A stretch of DNA of 63,619 nucleotides from Psychromarinibacter sediminicola (GCF_029168335.1 NZ_JARGYC010000023.1:1-63619); one strand, 5' to 3'; shown: positions 17,542 through 25,848, counted from the first letter of the stretch. Notes: generated from the sequence alone by a model not told the origin. Translations and numbers: made by a program.

Positions 17542-18411
17542 TTACTGGCGCACCAGCTTCTCGTAATCCTCGGCGATGTCTCGCGTCATCGCGCCGACCT
17601 CGAAGCTGTAGTCGCCGATCTGCCCCACCGGCGTGACCTCGGCCGCGGTGCCGGTCAGCCAGCACTGCTGCATGCCTTCCATCTCGCCGGGGTCGATGTG
17701 ACGCTCGTGCACCTTGACCTGGCGGTCCTTCAGCATCCCGATCACCGTCTGCCGGGTCAGCCCGTTCAGGAAGGCGTCGGCCAGCGGGGTATGCACCTCG
17801 CCGTCCTTGACGAAGAAGATGTTGGCGCCGGTCGCCTCGGCCACGTAGCCGCGGTAATCCATGAACAGCGCGTCCGAGCAGCCCTTGGCCTCGGCCGCGT
17901 GCTTCGACGTGGTGCAGATCATGTAGAGACCGGCCGCCTTGGCGTGGACCGGCGCGGTTTCCGGGCTGGGCCGCTTCCATTTAGAGATGTCCAGCTTGGC
18001 GCCCTTCATCTTGGAGTCGCCGTAATAGGCGCCCCATTCCCAGGCGGCCACCGCCATGCGCACCGGGTTGCGCGCCGAGGACACGCCCATGTCCTCGCCC
18101 GAGCCGCGCCAGGCGACGGCGCGCACATAGGCGTCGGTCAGGTTGTTGGCCTTCAGCACCTCGTATTTCGCGGCCTCGATCTCGTCGACGGTATAGGGGA
18201 TCGGCATGTCGATCTCGTCGCCGGAGAAGCGCAGGCGCTCGGAATGCTTGCGCGACAGGAAGATGTTGCCGTTATAGGCGCGCTCGCCTTCGAACACGGA
18301 AGAAGCATAGTGCATCGCGTGGGACAGGATATGCACGTTCGCCTCGCGCCAGGGCACGAGCTGGCCGTCCATCCAGATATATCCGTCGCGATCGTTATAG
18401 GCGCCAGCCAT
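17542..18411 (-). CDS. ilvE: branched-chain amino acid aminotransferase
   Basis: The protein has 289 residues, class IV PLP-dependent aminotransferase fold. Visible blocks are YASSVFEGERAYNG, RLRFSGDEIDMPIPYT, SKHAAEAKGCSDALFMDYRGYVAEATGANIFFVK and LTGTAAEVTPV, matching IlvE rather than D-amino acid transaminase. It interconverts Leu, Ile and Val with their 2-oxo acids using glutamate. ATG 18411 is preceded by AAGGAGGG; an upstream extension in the same frame runs through the divergent promoter region and is not used. It diverges from the MarR gene. Confidence 0.93.
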   Translation of the reverse strand: MAGAYNDRDGYIWMDGQLVPWREANVHILSHAMHYASSVFEGERAYNGNIFLSRKHSERLRFSGDEIDMPIPYTVDEIEAAKYEVLKANNLTDAYVRAVAWRGSGEDMGVSSARNPVRMAVAAWEWGAYYGDSKMKGAKLDISKWKRPSPETAPVHAKAAGLYMICTTSKHAAEAKGCSDALFMDYRGYVAEATGANIFFVKDGEVHTPLADAFLNGLTRQTVIGMLKDRQVKVHERHIDPGEMEGMQQCWLTGTAAEVTPVGQIGDYSFEVGAMTRDIAEDYEKLVRQ

Positions 18412-18465
18412 CGGGCCCTCCTTCCTTGCCGTTTTACTTTTGTTGCGCCTGATATGGCCGAACCG

Positions 18466-18538
18466 GACATAAAATTGCGCCAAATCTGCGATTCGGTACC
18501 AGTTGACTCTTGGAATGTCAACAAAGCTGACATAAAAT
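18466..18538. promoter_or_regulatory. inverted and direct repeats in the ilvE/MarR divergent promoter
   Basis: The 163-bp region between the two start codons contains a perfect inverted repeat GTTGAC-N9-GTCAAC (18502-18522). It also contains a direct repeat GACATAAAAT at 18466-18475 and 18529-18538. MarR-family proteins usually autoregulate by binding inverted repeats in such divergent promoters, so the inverted repeat is a reasonable operator for the adjacent regulator. Its use for ilvE control is inferred. Confidence 0.5.
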
Positions 18539-18574
18539 GCCCGTAAAGGCGGCGGATTGTGAACGAGGCAGACC

Positions 18575-19087
18575 ATGGCCGAGGGCGGAGGTACCGGTGC
18601 GCCGGGCGGAGAGAACCTTCTCTTCCTGACGGACGAGCAGCTGCGCAAGGGAATCGAGGCGATGTTCTTCGCCTATCGCGGCTTCACGTCCGACCCTGAC
18701 CGCATCCTGGAGAAGCACGGCTATGGCCGGGCGCATCACCGGGCGATCCATTTCATCAACCGCTCGCCGGGGACGACGGTGAACAACCTGCTGACGATCC
18801 TGGGGGTGACGAAGCAGTCGCTGAACCGGGTGCTGCGGACGCTCGTCGAGGACGGCCTGGTCGAAAGCCGGGTCGGCACGCGGGACAAGCGCGAGCGGCA
18901 TCTCTACCTGACCGAGGCGGGCGCGGCGCTGGAATCCGAGCTGTCCACGGCACAGCGGGCGCGGATGCGCGATGCCTACCGGCAGGCGGGGCCGGAGGCG
19001 GTGGCCGGGTTCCGGACGGTGCTCGAGGCGATGATGAACCCGGACATGCGGCACCACTTCAACCGGTTGAAGGAGAGCGGGTCATGA
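18575..19087 (+). CDS. petP: MarR-family transcriptional regulator (PetP-like)
   Basis: The protein has 170 residues with a winged-helix MarR domain: NRSPGTTVNNLLTILGVTKQSLNRVLRTLVEDGLVESR (helix-turn-helix) and GTRDKRERHLYLTEAG (wing). It is followed with ATGA overlap by an OmpR-type response regulator. In Rhodobacter capsulatus the petP-petR pair (MarR plus response regulator) lies upstream of the petABC cytochrome bc1 operon, and this pair fits that type. Here no petABC follows. The symbol rests on gene pairing, not on alignment. Confidence 0.7.
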   Translation: MAEGGGTGAPGGENLLFLTDEQLRKGIEAMFFAYRGFTSDPDRILEKHGYGRAHHRAIHFINRSPGTTVNNLLTILGVTKQSLNRVLRTLVEDGLVESRVGTRDKRERHLYLTEAGAALESELSTAQRARMRDAYRQAGPEAVAGFRTVLEAMMNPDMRHHFNRLKESGS

Positions 19088-19779
19088 GCGACGCGCATCT
19101 TCTGATCGTCGACGACGACGAGCGGATCCGGGGGCTCTTGCAGAAATTCCTGATCCGGCACGGCTTCCTCGTCAGCGCGGCGAAGGATGCGGGGCACGCG
19201 CGGCGGATCCTCAGCGGGCTGGAATTCGATCTGATCGTGCTGGACGTGATGATGCCGGGCGAGGACGGGGTGTCGCTGACCCGGGCGCTGCGCGAGGAGA
19301 TCGCCACGCCGATCCTCCTGCTCACGGCCAAGGGCGAAACCGAGGACCGGATCCGCGGGCTGGAGGCGGGGGCGGACGACTACCTGTCGAAGCCGTTCGA
19401 GCCGAAGGAGCTTCTGCTGCGGATCAACGCGGTGCTGCGCCGGGTGCCGGCGCCGGCGGAAGGGAGCGAGGCGCCGAAGCAGCTGAAACTGGGCCCGGTG
19501 CGCTACGACGTGGAGCGGGGCGAGATGTGGCGGGGCGAGGATCTGATCCGGCTGACCGCCACCGAGGCGCAGCTGATGCGGATCTTCTCGGCCCAGCCGG
19601 GAGAGCCGGTGAGCCGGGCGAAGCTGGTGGAGGATCTGGGCCGCGACCGGGGCCAGGCGCAGGAGCGGGCGGTGGATGTCCAGATCACCCGGCTGCGGCG
19701 CAAGTTGGAGGCCGATCCGAAGCAGCCGCGCTACCTGCAGACGGTGCGCGGGGCGGGGTACATGCTGGCGCCGGACTGA
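19084..19779 (+). CDS. petR: OmpR-family response regulator (PetR-like)
   Basis: The protein has 231 residues. The receiver domain has acidic residues DDD at 10-12, phosphoacceptor Asp54 (IVLDVMMPGEDG) and Lys103 (YLSKPFEP). The C-terminal winged helix carries QAQERAVDVQITRLRRKLE and YLQTVRGAGYML. It overlaps the MarR stop codon and is probably co-translated with it. No histidine kinase adjoins it, so its kinase, if any, is encoded elsewhere. The Rhodobacter PetR assignment is by operon context. Confidence 0.9.
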   Translation: MSDAHLLIVDDDERIRGLLQKFLIRHGFLVSAAKDAGHARRILSGLEFDLIVLDVMMPGEDGVSLTRALREEIATPILLLTAKGETEDRIRGLEAGADDYLSKPFEPKELLLRINAVLRRVPAPAEGSEAPKQLKLGPVRYDVERGEMWRGEDLIRLTATEAQLMRIFSAQPGEPVSRAKLVEDLGRDRGQAQERAVDVQITRLRRKLEADPKQPRYLQTVRGAGYMLAPD

Positions 19780-19787
19780 GGGCGGAA

Positions 19788-19837
19788 ATGCCCCGGTGGG
19801 GCATGCCTTCGGCGAGAGTATTTCGGGCCAGAAGAAG
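19788..19837 (+). repeat. REP-like hairpin element, copy 2 (after response regulator)
   Basis: The hairpin ATGCCCC-GGT-GGGGCAT (19788-19804) is followed by a CCTTCGG block and the tail GTATTTCGGGCCAGAAGAAG (19818-19837). It matches the copy at 14707-14761 in order and tail but has a different stem sequence, so the stem is conserved by pairing and not by sequence. It lies directly behind the petR-like gene and may terminate it. Confidence 0.6.
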
Positions 19838-19852
19838 CCGGGGCGCCCGGAG

Positions 19853-19907
19853 TGTCCGAGGTTGGACGGGGTGGCAAGGCTCTGGAATCATTATAGCTAG
19901 CGCTAAC
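19853..19907 (+). repeat. 55-bp two-block element, copy 1
   Basis: This element starts TGTCCGAGGTTGGACG and ends GCTAGCGCTAAC. It aligns without gaps over 55 bp to 53341-53395 (43 identities by eye) and to the minus strand of 31034-31088. The outer blocks are the most conserved. The amidase start lies 153 bp downstream. Function is unknown; see findings. The rest of 19780-20060 shows no gene. Confidence 0.7.
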
Positions 19908-20060
19908 AAGGGTGCGGCGTCCGGAGGCAGTCCGGGGGTGTGGAGCCGCGGCGTCCGCGGCCCGGCGTCGCGGCGAGGCGTCGGCGCGGGAACAATGGCC
20001 CGAGCCGCCCGTTGGCCCCATGTCACCCGTATCACCCGTAGCACGACAGGAGGCGCGAAG

Positions 20061-21479
20061 ATGCTGGACGATACCGACCCGGGCACGTTGACGGCGGCGC
20101 AACTGTCGCGCGCCTATGCGGAGAAGACGCTGTCGCCGCTGGACGCCACGCGCGCCGCGCTGGACCGGATCGAGCGGTTCAACGACGCGGTCAATGCCTA
20201 TGTCCTGGTCGACGCGGAAGCGGCCGAGCGCGCCGCCACGGCCGCCGCCCGGCGCTGGGGCCGGGGCGAGGCGCGCAGCCCGCTCGACGGCGTGCCGGTC
20301 TCGGTCAAGGATCTGACCAACGTCGCCGGCTGGCCGACGCGGTCCGGATCGCTTCTGTCCTCGGACGCCCCCTGCGAGGAGGACTCGCCGCCCGCGCGGA
20401 TGCTGCGCGAGGCCGGCGCGGTGCTGCTGGGCAAGACCAACACGCCCGAGCTCGGCTGGAAGGGCGTCACCGACAACCGGGTCTTCGGCGCCACGGCCAA
20501 CCCCTGGGACACGGCGCTGACGCCCGGCGGCTCGTCGGGCGGGGCGGCGGCGGCCGCGGCGCTGAACATGGGCGTGCTGCACCAGGGCGGCGACTCGGGC
20601 GGCTCGATCCGCATTCCGGCCGCCTTCACCGGCGTCTTCGGGTTCAAGCCCACCTTCGGCTGGACACCGCAATGGCCGCCCTCCACCGCGCCGACGCTGA
20701 GCCATATCGGCCCCCTCGCCCGCACCGTCGAGGACGCGGCGATGATGCTGAACGTCATCGGCCGCTACGACCAGGCCGACCCCTATGCCATGCGCGGGCA
20801 GCCCGAGGACTGGGGCGAGGATCTGGGCGAGGGGTTGTCGGGCCTGCGCATCGCCTTCTCCCCCGACCTGGGCTATGCGACGGTCGACCCGGAGGTGGCC
20901 GCGCGGGTGCGCGAGGCGGCCGAGAAGCTGGAGGCGCTGGGCGCCGAGGTGGTCGAGATCTCGCCCGAGATCGCCAGCCCGATCGACACGTTCCAGAAGA
21001 TCTGGTTCACCGCCTCGCTGGTCCTTTACGAGGATTGCACGCCCGCCCAGCGCAAGAAGCTGGACCCCGGCCTTGTCGACAACGCGCGCCGGGCCGAGGC
21101 GTGGTCGGCCGCCGACCATTTCCGCGCGCTGGGCGCGCGCGCGGCGCTGACCCAGGCGCTGGAGCGGTTCAACCGGGACTATCACCTGCTGATGACGCCG
21201 ACGGTCGCGGTCCCGCCCTTCGAGGTGGAGCACGACACGCCGCCGGGCAGCGGGATGAGCGACTGGACCGAGTGGTCGCCCTTCACCTACCCGTTCAACC
21301 TGTCGCAGCAGCCGGCGGCGTCGGTGCCCTGCGGCTTTACCGAAGCGGGGCTGCCGGCGGGGTTCCAGCTGGCGGGCGGCAAGCATGACGACGTGCGGGT
21401 GCTGCGCGCGGCGCATGCCTTCATGCGGGCGCATCCGCCGCGCTTTCCGGCGGTGCCGGACCCGGCCGAGACCGCGTGA
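20061..21479 (+). CDS. amidase-signature family hydrolase
   Basis: The protein has 472 residues. The amidase-signature triad is visible with canonical spacing: Lys83 (PVSVKDL), cis-Ser158 (GGSSGG) and nucleophile Ser182 (GGDSGGSIRIPA). It hydrolyses a C-N amide bond, substrate unknown. Absence of gatC or gatB nearby, and divergence from GatA in the second half, argue against the tRNA amidotransferase subunit. ATG 20061 has an ACAGGAGG site. A 55-bp repeated element lies in its upstream region. Confidence 0.92.
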   Translation: MLDDTDPGTLTAAQLSRAYAEKTLSPLDATRAALDRIERFNDAVNAYVLVDAEAAERAATAAARRWGRGEARSPLDGVPVSVKDLTNVAGWPTRSGSLLSSDAPCEEDSPPARMLREAGAVLLGKTNTPELGWKGVTDNRVFGATANPWDTALTPGGSSGGAAAAAALNMGVLHQGGDSGGSIRIPAAFTGVFGFKPTFGWTPQWPPSTAPTLSHIGPLARTVEDAAMMLNVIGRYDQADPYAMRGQPEDWGEDLGEGLSGLRIAFSPDLGYATVDPEVAARVREAAEKLEALGAEVVEISPEIASPIDTFQKIWFTASLVLYEDCTPAQRKKLDPGLVDNARRAEAWSAADHFRALGARAALTQALERFNRDYHLLMTPTVAVPPFEVEHDTPPGSGMSDWTEWSPFTYPFNLSQQPAASVPCGFTEAGLPAGFQLAGGKHDDVRVLRAAHAFMRAHPPRFPAVPDPAETA

Positions 21480-21491
21480 GGCGCCTCGGCG

Positions 21492-22370
21492 TTACGCCAC
21501 GGCGCGCCGCGCCTGCTTGTCGAGCTGCACCAGCAGGATGCCCAGCATGATCACCGCCACGCCCAGCGCGTCGAGCGGCCCCAGCCGCTCGCCCAGCAGC
21601 AATGCCGCGACGGCCACGCCGAAGAACGGCGTCAGGAAGTGGAAGGTCGCCGCCCGCACCGCGCCGATCCGGTTGACCAGGCGGAACCAGACCCATGTCG
21701 CCGCCAGCCCGGGCACCAGCGTGGTGTAGGTGAACGCCGCCGCCAGCGGCCAGGTCCAGCTCACCTCCCAGGTCTCGGTCGCCGCCGCCGCCGCGCCCAG
21801 CGCCGCCGCGCCGACCAGCATCTGCAGCCCCACGATCATCAGCACGTTGCCGCCCGAGGATGCCCCGCGCACCGCCATCGTCGCCACGGTCAGCGACAGC
21901 ACGCCCAGCACGCACAGACCCAGCCCGAACAGGTCCACCCCCTCGGTCAGGCGCGAGCCCATGATGACGGCCACGCCCGCGACCCCGGTGATCAGCCCGA
22001 CGGCGCCCATCGCGCGCACCCGGTCGCCGAAGACCAGAAACCCGCCCAGCGCCACCAGAAGCGGCATGGTCGAGGCGACGATGGCGGCGAGCGACGCCTC
22101 CACCGTCTGCATCGCCACGAAGTTCAGGCCGAGATAGAGACCGTTCTGGCAGATCCCGAACACCACCGTCGCCGCCGCCTGGCCGCGCGTCAGCCGCCAG
22201 CTCTGCCCCAGCGCCCGCGCCACGCCCACCGCGATCAGCCCGGAGATCACGAAGCGCAGCGACAGCGCCGTCAGCGGCGGCGCGTCGGCCACGATGATCC
22301 GCGCCGAGGTGAAGGCCGAGGCCCACATGATGGCGAACGCCACCCCCATCAGTATCGCGCGGACATCCAT
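21492..22370 (-). CDS. DMT-superfamily transporter (EamA family)
   Basis: The protein has 292 residues and ten hydrophobic helices in two EamA repeats. The first repeat includes FAIMWASAFTSARIIVADAPPL and ends LGGFLVFGDRVRAMG; the second ends FHFLTPFFGVAVAALLLGERLGPLDALGV. It is an inner-membrane carrier of an unidentified metabolite. It converges with the amidase gene (12 bp apart) and diverges from the GST gene at 22527. Confidence 0.9.
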   Translation of the reverse strand: MDVRAILMGVAFAIMWASAFTSARIIVADAPPLTALSLRFVISGLIAVGVARALGQSWRLTRGQAAATVVFGICQNGLYLGLNFVAMQTVEASLAAIVASTMPLLVALGGFLVFGDRVRAMGAVGLITGVAGVAVIMGSRLTEGVDLFGLGLCVLGVLSLTVATMAVRGASSGGNVLMIVGLQMLVGAAALGAAAAATETWEVSWTWPLAAAFTYTTLVPGLAATWVWFRLVNRIGAVRAATFHFLTPFFGVAVAALLLGERLGPLDALGVAVIMLGILLVQLDKQARRAVA

Positions 22371-22526
22371 GCCCCGGCCCTTCCCGCTCGCTCTTCCGCC
22401 CTGCTAGCAAGCCGGGCCGGCGGGGGGAAGCGGCGACGGCGAGCGAGAACCGGCGTCTGCTCCTGACGGTGCCTGACAGGGGGGTCGTGCTAGGCTGCCC
22501 GCGACTCGTCGATGGAAAGGTTCCGC

Positions 22527-23144
22527 ATGCTTACGCTCTATCACGCCCCCCGCTGCCGCTCGACCCGCATCGTCGCGCTGCTCGACGAGCTCGGCGCGCG
22601 CGATCAGGTGTCGGTCGAGGTCGTCGGCATCCCCCGGCAGGACGGCTCGGGCGGCCGCGACCCGCGCAATCCGCATCCCGAGGGCAAGGTGCCCCTGCTG
22701 GTCCATGACGGCGTCGAAATCTGGGAATCCACCGCCATCGCGCTGTATCTGACCGAGCTGTTCCCCGAGGCCGGCCTCGGCCGCCCGGTCGGCGCGCCGG
22801 ATCGCGGGCGGCTTCTGTCCTGGCTCGCCTGGTATGGCGACGTGCTGGAGCCGGTGATGGTCATGACCTATGCCCAGCTCGACCACCCGGCGCTGCGCGC
22901 CACCTTCCGCGGCATGGAAGAGGCCGGCCACCGCCTCTCCGCCGCGCTGTCGGGCGCGCCCTATCTGATGGGCGCGGATTACACCGTGGCCGATCTGATC
23001 TGCGCCTCGGCCTTCCAGTTCGCGCCGCAGTACGCGCCGGATGCGCCGGGGCTGGCCGACTGGGTCGCCCGCTGCGCCGACCGGCCGGCACAGCACCGGG
23101 CCCAGCGCTACGACGCCGAATTGCTGGAGGCGGCGGGCGGCTGA
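22527..23144 (+). CDS. glutathione S-transferase family protein
   Basis: The protein has 205 residues. The N-terminal thioredoxin fold (MLTLYHAPRCRSTRIVALLDEL, GKVPLLVHDGVEIWESTAIALYLTE) is followed by a C-terminal helical domain with the capping motif GADYTVADLICASAFQF. It starts at ATG 22527 behind GGAAAGG. It differs strongly from the GST at 14026 and is not a recent duplicate. Substrate unknown. Confidence 0.88.
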   Translation: MLTLYHAPRCRSTRIVALLDELGARDQVSVEVVGIPRQDGSGGRDPRNPHPEGKVPLLVHDGVEIWESTAIALYLTELFPEAGLGRPVGAPDRGRLLSWLAWYGDVLEPVMVMTYAQLDHPALRATFRGMEEAGHRLSAALSGAPYLMGADYTVADLICASAFQFAPQYAPDAPGLADWVARCADRPAQHRAQRYDAELLEAAGG

Positions 23145-23219
23145 GCCGGGGCCGATTGACCATCCCGGCGCGGGCCCGAATAGTGCGGCCATGACCGACC
23201 GCTCCCCCCGGACCCGCCG

Positions 23220-24662
23220 ATGACCGGCGTCGCGGCCGCCGTGCTTGCCGTGATCCACGTCGCCGCGCAGGTGGCCTTCATCCTGCGCGCCCTGCTGCGG
23301 CCGCATCGCGACCCGGCCTCGCGCGTGGCGTGGGTGCTGGTGCTGCTGGTGGTACCGGTGGCGGGCATCGTCGGCTACGTGCTGTTCGGCGAGGCGAATG
23401 TCAGCAAGGGCCGCGCCCAGCGCTATCACCGGCTGGAACGGCTGTTCGCCGCCAGCAACCGCGAGATGCCGGGGCAGGACTGCATGGACCGGATCGCGCC
23501 GCGGCATCGTCACCTGTTCCGCGCGGGCCGGTCCGTCAACGGCTTCGATCCCGTCGACGGCAACACGGCACAGCTGCTGACGGAGACCGACGGCGCCGTC
23601 GACGCCATCGTCGCCGACATGGACGCGGCGACCGACCACGTTCATTTGCTGTGCTACATCTGGCTGAACGACACGAACGGGCAGAAGGTGGCCGAGGCGG
23701 CGAAGCGCGCGGCGCGGCGCGGCGTGACGGTGCGCGCGCTGGCCGACAACCTCGGCTCGCGCCGCATGATCCGGTCGGCCCACTGGGCCGAGATGGAGGC
23801 GGCCGGCGTCCGGCTTGCCCGCGCGATGCCGCTGGTCAACCCGTTCCTGCACCCGTTCCGCGGCCGCATCGACCTGCGCAACCACCGCAAGATCGTGGTG
23901 ATCGACGACCGCATCACCTATAGCGGCAGCCAGAACTTCGCCGACGCGGAATTCCGCATCAAGGCGCGCTATGCCCCCTGGGTCGACGTCATGGTGCGCT
24001 TCACCGGCCCCGTCGCGCGGCAGAACCAATACCTGTTCGCGCAGGACTGGATGGCGCATGTGGACGAGGACCTGCGCCCGATGTTCCCGCCGAAGAGCGC
24101 CGAGACCTCGGGCGGCGTCATCGCGCAGGCCATCGGCACCGGGCCCACGGTCCGGGCCTCGGCGATGCCCGAGATGTTCGGGGTGCTGATCCACGCCGCG
24201 CGCGAGGAGCTGGTGCTGTCGACGCCCTATTACGTGCCGACCGAGGCGATGCAGGACGCGCTCTGCGCCGCCGCGCATCGGGGCGTCGATACCCGCATCG
24301 TGTTCCCGGCGCATAACGACTCCTGGCTCGTCGCGGCGGCCAGCCGCAGCTATTATCAGGACCTGCTCGCCGCCGGGGTGCGGATCTACGAGTTCCCAGA
24401 CGGGCTTCTGCATGCCAAGACGCTGACGCTCGACCGCGAGGTCGCGATGATCGGCTCCGCCAACCTCGACCGCCGCAGCTTCGAGCTGAACTTCGAGAAC
24501 AACATCCTGTTGCAGGACGCCGACCTCACCGCCAGCCTGCGCGCGCGCCAGCAGGACTGGCTGGAGGCCTCCGACGAGGTGCTCGACCGGGACGTGGCCG
24601 AATGGTCCCTGGCGCGGCAGCTGTGGAACAACTCGGTCGCGATGCTGGGGCCATTGGTCTGA
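23220..24662 (+). CDS. cls: cardiolipin synthase (phospholipase D family)
   Basis: The protein has 480 residues. Two N-terminal membrane helices (VAAVLAVIHVAAQVAFILRALL and VAWVLVLLVVPVAGIVGYVLFG) precede two PLD domains. The HKD motifs are present as NHRKIVVIDDRITYSGSQNF and HAKTLTLDREVAMIGSANLD. It condenses two phosphatidylglycerols into cardiolipin at the inner membrane. The family length is normal. It begins 75 bp after the GST stop on the same strand, so co-transcription is possible. Confidence 0.93.
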   Translation: MTGVAAAVLAVIHVAAQVAFILRALLRPHRDPASRVAWVLVLLVVPVAGIVGYVLFGEANVSKGRAQRYHRLERLFAASNREMPGQDCMDRIAPRHRHLFRAGRSVNGFDPVDGNTAQLLTETDGAVDAIVADMDAATDHVHLLCYIWLNDTNGQKVAEAAKRAARRGVTVRALADNLGSRRMIRSAHWAEMEAAGVRLARAMPLVNPFLHPFRGRIDLRNHRKIVVIDDRITYSGSQNFADAEFRIKARYAPWVDVMVRFTGPVARQNQYLFAQDWMAHVDEDLRPMFPPKSAETSGGVIAQAIGTGPTVRASAMPEMFGVLIHAAREELVLSTPYYVPTEAMQDALCAAAHRGVDTRIVFPAHNDSWLVAAASRSYYQDLLAAGVRIYEFPDGLLHAKTLTLDREVAMIGSANLDRRSFELNFENNILLQDADLTASLRARQQDWLEASDEVLDRDVAEWSLARQLWNNSVAMLGPLV

Positions 24663-24717
24663 GGTCCTGATATGAGTTGAATCGTCGGCGCCACGGCCTG
24701 ACACGCCGGCAGGGATC

Positions 24718-24746
24718 TTGACGCGCCCGCAATTTGATAGCATATA
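24718..24746 (+). promoter_or_regulatory. promoter of the toxin-antitoxin pair, possibly giving a leaderless mRNA
   Basis: TTGACG (24718-24723), a 17-bp spacer, then CATATA (24741-24746) within the palindrome CATATATG. The start point would fall near 24752-24754, that is at or next to the toxin ATG 24754, with no room for a ribosome site. The palindrome could also be the autoregulatory operator. Confidence 0.45.
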
Positions 24747-24753
24747 TGATGTC

Positions 24754-25194
24754 ATGGTTCGGCGTGCAGTCGTGGATACGAGTGTTCTGGTTTCGGCGCT
24801 TCGCTCGGATGGGGGTGCAGCGCGTGAAGTGGTACGCCGGTGCCTGGGTGGGTGGATCGAGCCACAGATGGGAAACGCGCTATTCACCGAGATCGAGGAC
24901 GTGTTCGCCCGTTCCACGCCCTTTCAGGGGAGCGCGGCGTCGGCAAAGGAACGGGACATCGTGCTTGATGCGTTTTTCAGCCGATGCCGTTGGGTGGAGG
25001 TATCGTACCTCTGGCGGCCGAACCTGCGCGATGAAGCCGACAATCACGTGATCGAGTTGGCGGTGGCGAGCGGTACGAAGACAATCGTCACGCACAACCT
25101 GCGAGACATGGAATCGGGCGAACTGGCATTTCCGTCCATCCGCATCGTCGGCCCCGGAAACGCGCTGGCAATGTGGGAAACAGAGGAGAGTTAG
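24754..25194 (+). CDS. PIN-domain toxin of a type II toxin-antitoxin pair
   Basis: The protein has 146 residues, of the PIN family often annotated as putative toxin component (COG1569-like). The N-terminus RRAVVDTSVLVSALRSDGGA carries the first acidic residue (Asp8). The other acidic positions are in NALFTEIEDVF and RDEADNHVIELAVASGTKTIVTHNLRDM, the last Asp being in the conserved C-terminal site. Such proteins are Mg-dependent ribonucleases. It precedes its antitoxin by 3 bp, the reverse of the commonest order but usual for this PIN subfamily. Start codon ATG 24754; a TTG at 24718 overlaps the promoter and is rejected. Confidence 0.85.
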   Translation: MVRRAVVDTSVLVSALRSDGGAAREVVRRCLGGWIEPQMGNALFTEIEDVFARSTPFQGSAASAKERDIVLDAFFSRCRWVEVSYLWRPNLRDEADNHVIELAVASGTKTIVTHNLRDMESGELAFPSIRIVGPGNALAMWETEES

Positions 25195-25197
25195 AGC

Positions 25198-25419
25198 ATG
25201 GCGACACTGACGATCAGGATGCCCGACAGCAGCCGCGACCGGCTTGCCGCAATGGCGGCGGATCGCGGCGTCAGTCTCAACAAGCTCATCGAGGAAATCT
25301 CGACCCGCGCCATCGCGGAACACGACACCGCGCTGCGGTTTCGCGCCCGGGCGGCGCGCGGGGACGTCGAAAAGGCGATGGATATTCTCGACCGCCTCGA
25401 CGCGGAGGCCGAGCGGTAA
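25198..25419 (+). CDS. ribbon-helix-helix antitoxin
   Basis: The protein has 73 residues. The N-terminus MATLTIRMPDSSRDRLAAMAADRGVS has the beta-strand-helix pattern of Arc/MetJ ribbon-helix-helix proteins, followed by LNKLIEEISTRAIAEHD. The C-terminal 30 residues are charged and helical, suited to wrap around the PIN toxin. It is co-transcribed with the toxin and would repress the promoter at 24718-24746. An intrinsic terminator follows. Confidence 0.82.
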   Translation: MATLTIRMPDSSRDRLAAMAADRGVSLNKLIEEISTRAIAEHDTALRFRARAARGDVEKAMDILDRLDAEAER

Positions 25420-25435
25420 GCGGAGTCCCGGCAAG

Positions 25436-25464
25436 AAAAAAGCCGCCCCGAAGGGCGGCTCTTT
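25436..25464. terminator. bidirectional terminator between antitoxin and HU genes
   Basis: The hairpin AGCCGCCC-CGAA-GGGCGGCT is flanked by an A-run on the left and CTTTCC on the right. It can terminate the toxin-antitoxin operon rightward and the HU gene leftward. Confidence 0.8.
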
Positions 25465-25484
25465 CCGACCGGATGCCGACGGGC

Positions 25485-25772
25485 TCAGTCGTTGACGCTG
25501 TCTTTCAGCGCCTTGGCGATGGTCATCTTGACCACCTTGTCGGCGTCCTTCTTGATCTGCTCGCCGGTCGCGGGGTTGCGGACCATGCGCTCGGGGCGCT
25601 CGCGGCAATAGATCTTGCCGACGCCCGGAAGGGTCACGGCGCCGCCCGCGGCGACTTCCTTGGTGATCACGTTGGTGATCGCGTCCAGCGCCGCGGCGGC
25701 GGACTTCTTGTCGCTGTCCATCTCCTCCGCCAGGGCGGCCACGAGCTGGGTCTTGGTCATGGGTTTGGCCAT
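25485..25772 (-). CDS. HU-family DNA-binding protein
   Basis: The protein has 95 residues, all of one HU fold. Visible blocks are MTKTQLVAALAEEMDSDKKSAAAALDAI, the beta-arm GAVTLPGVGKIYCRERPERMVRNPATGEQI with the intercalating proline in RNPATG, and the C-terminal helix. It compacts and bends DNA in the nucleoid. A clear sigma-70 promoter precedes it. The central CRERPERM arm is typical of alphaproteobacterial HU. Confidence 0.92.
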   Translation of the reverse strand: MAKPMTKTQLVAALAEEMDSDKKSAAAALDAITNVITKEVAAGGAVTLPGVGKIYCRERPERMVRNPATGEQIKKDADKVVKMTIAKALKDSVND

Positions 25773-25819
25773 TGTTGTGCTCTCCTCGTACTCCCCCGTC
25801 CTAGCGGGTTCTCACGAAA

Positions 25820-25848
25820 ATTTATCGGAATGTAGGGCGGACGCACAA
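25820..25848 (-). promoter_or_regulatory. promoter of the HU gene
   Basis: On the minus strand TTGTGC (25843-25848) is separated by exactly 17 bp from ATAAAT (25820-25825), about 50 bp before the HU start codon. A GAGGAGAG ribosome site precedes that start. Confidence 0.55.

Noticed and set aside
19527-20060. In-frame extension of the amidase into the response regulator gene
   Set aside because: The extension crosses the REP-like and 55-bp elements and lacks a ribosome site; the amidase start at 20061 has a good one.
20061-21479. GatA subunit of Glu-tRNA(Gln) amidotransferase
   Set aside because: No gatB or gatC nearby and the C-terminal half does not follow GatA; general amidase is safer.
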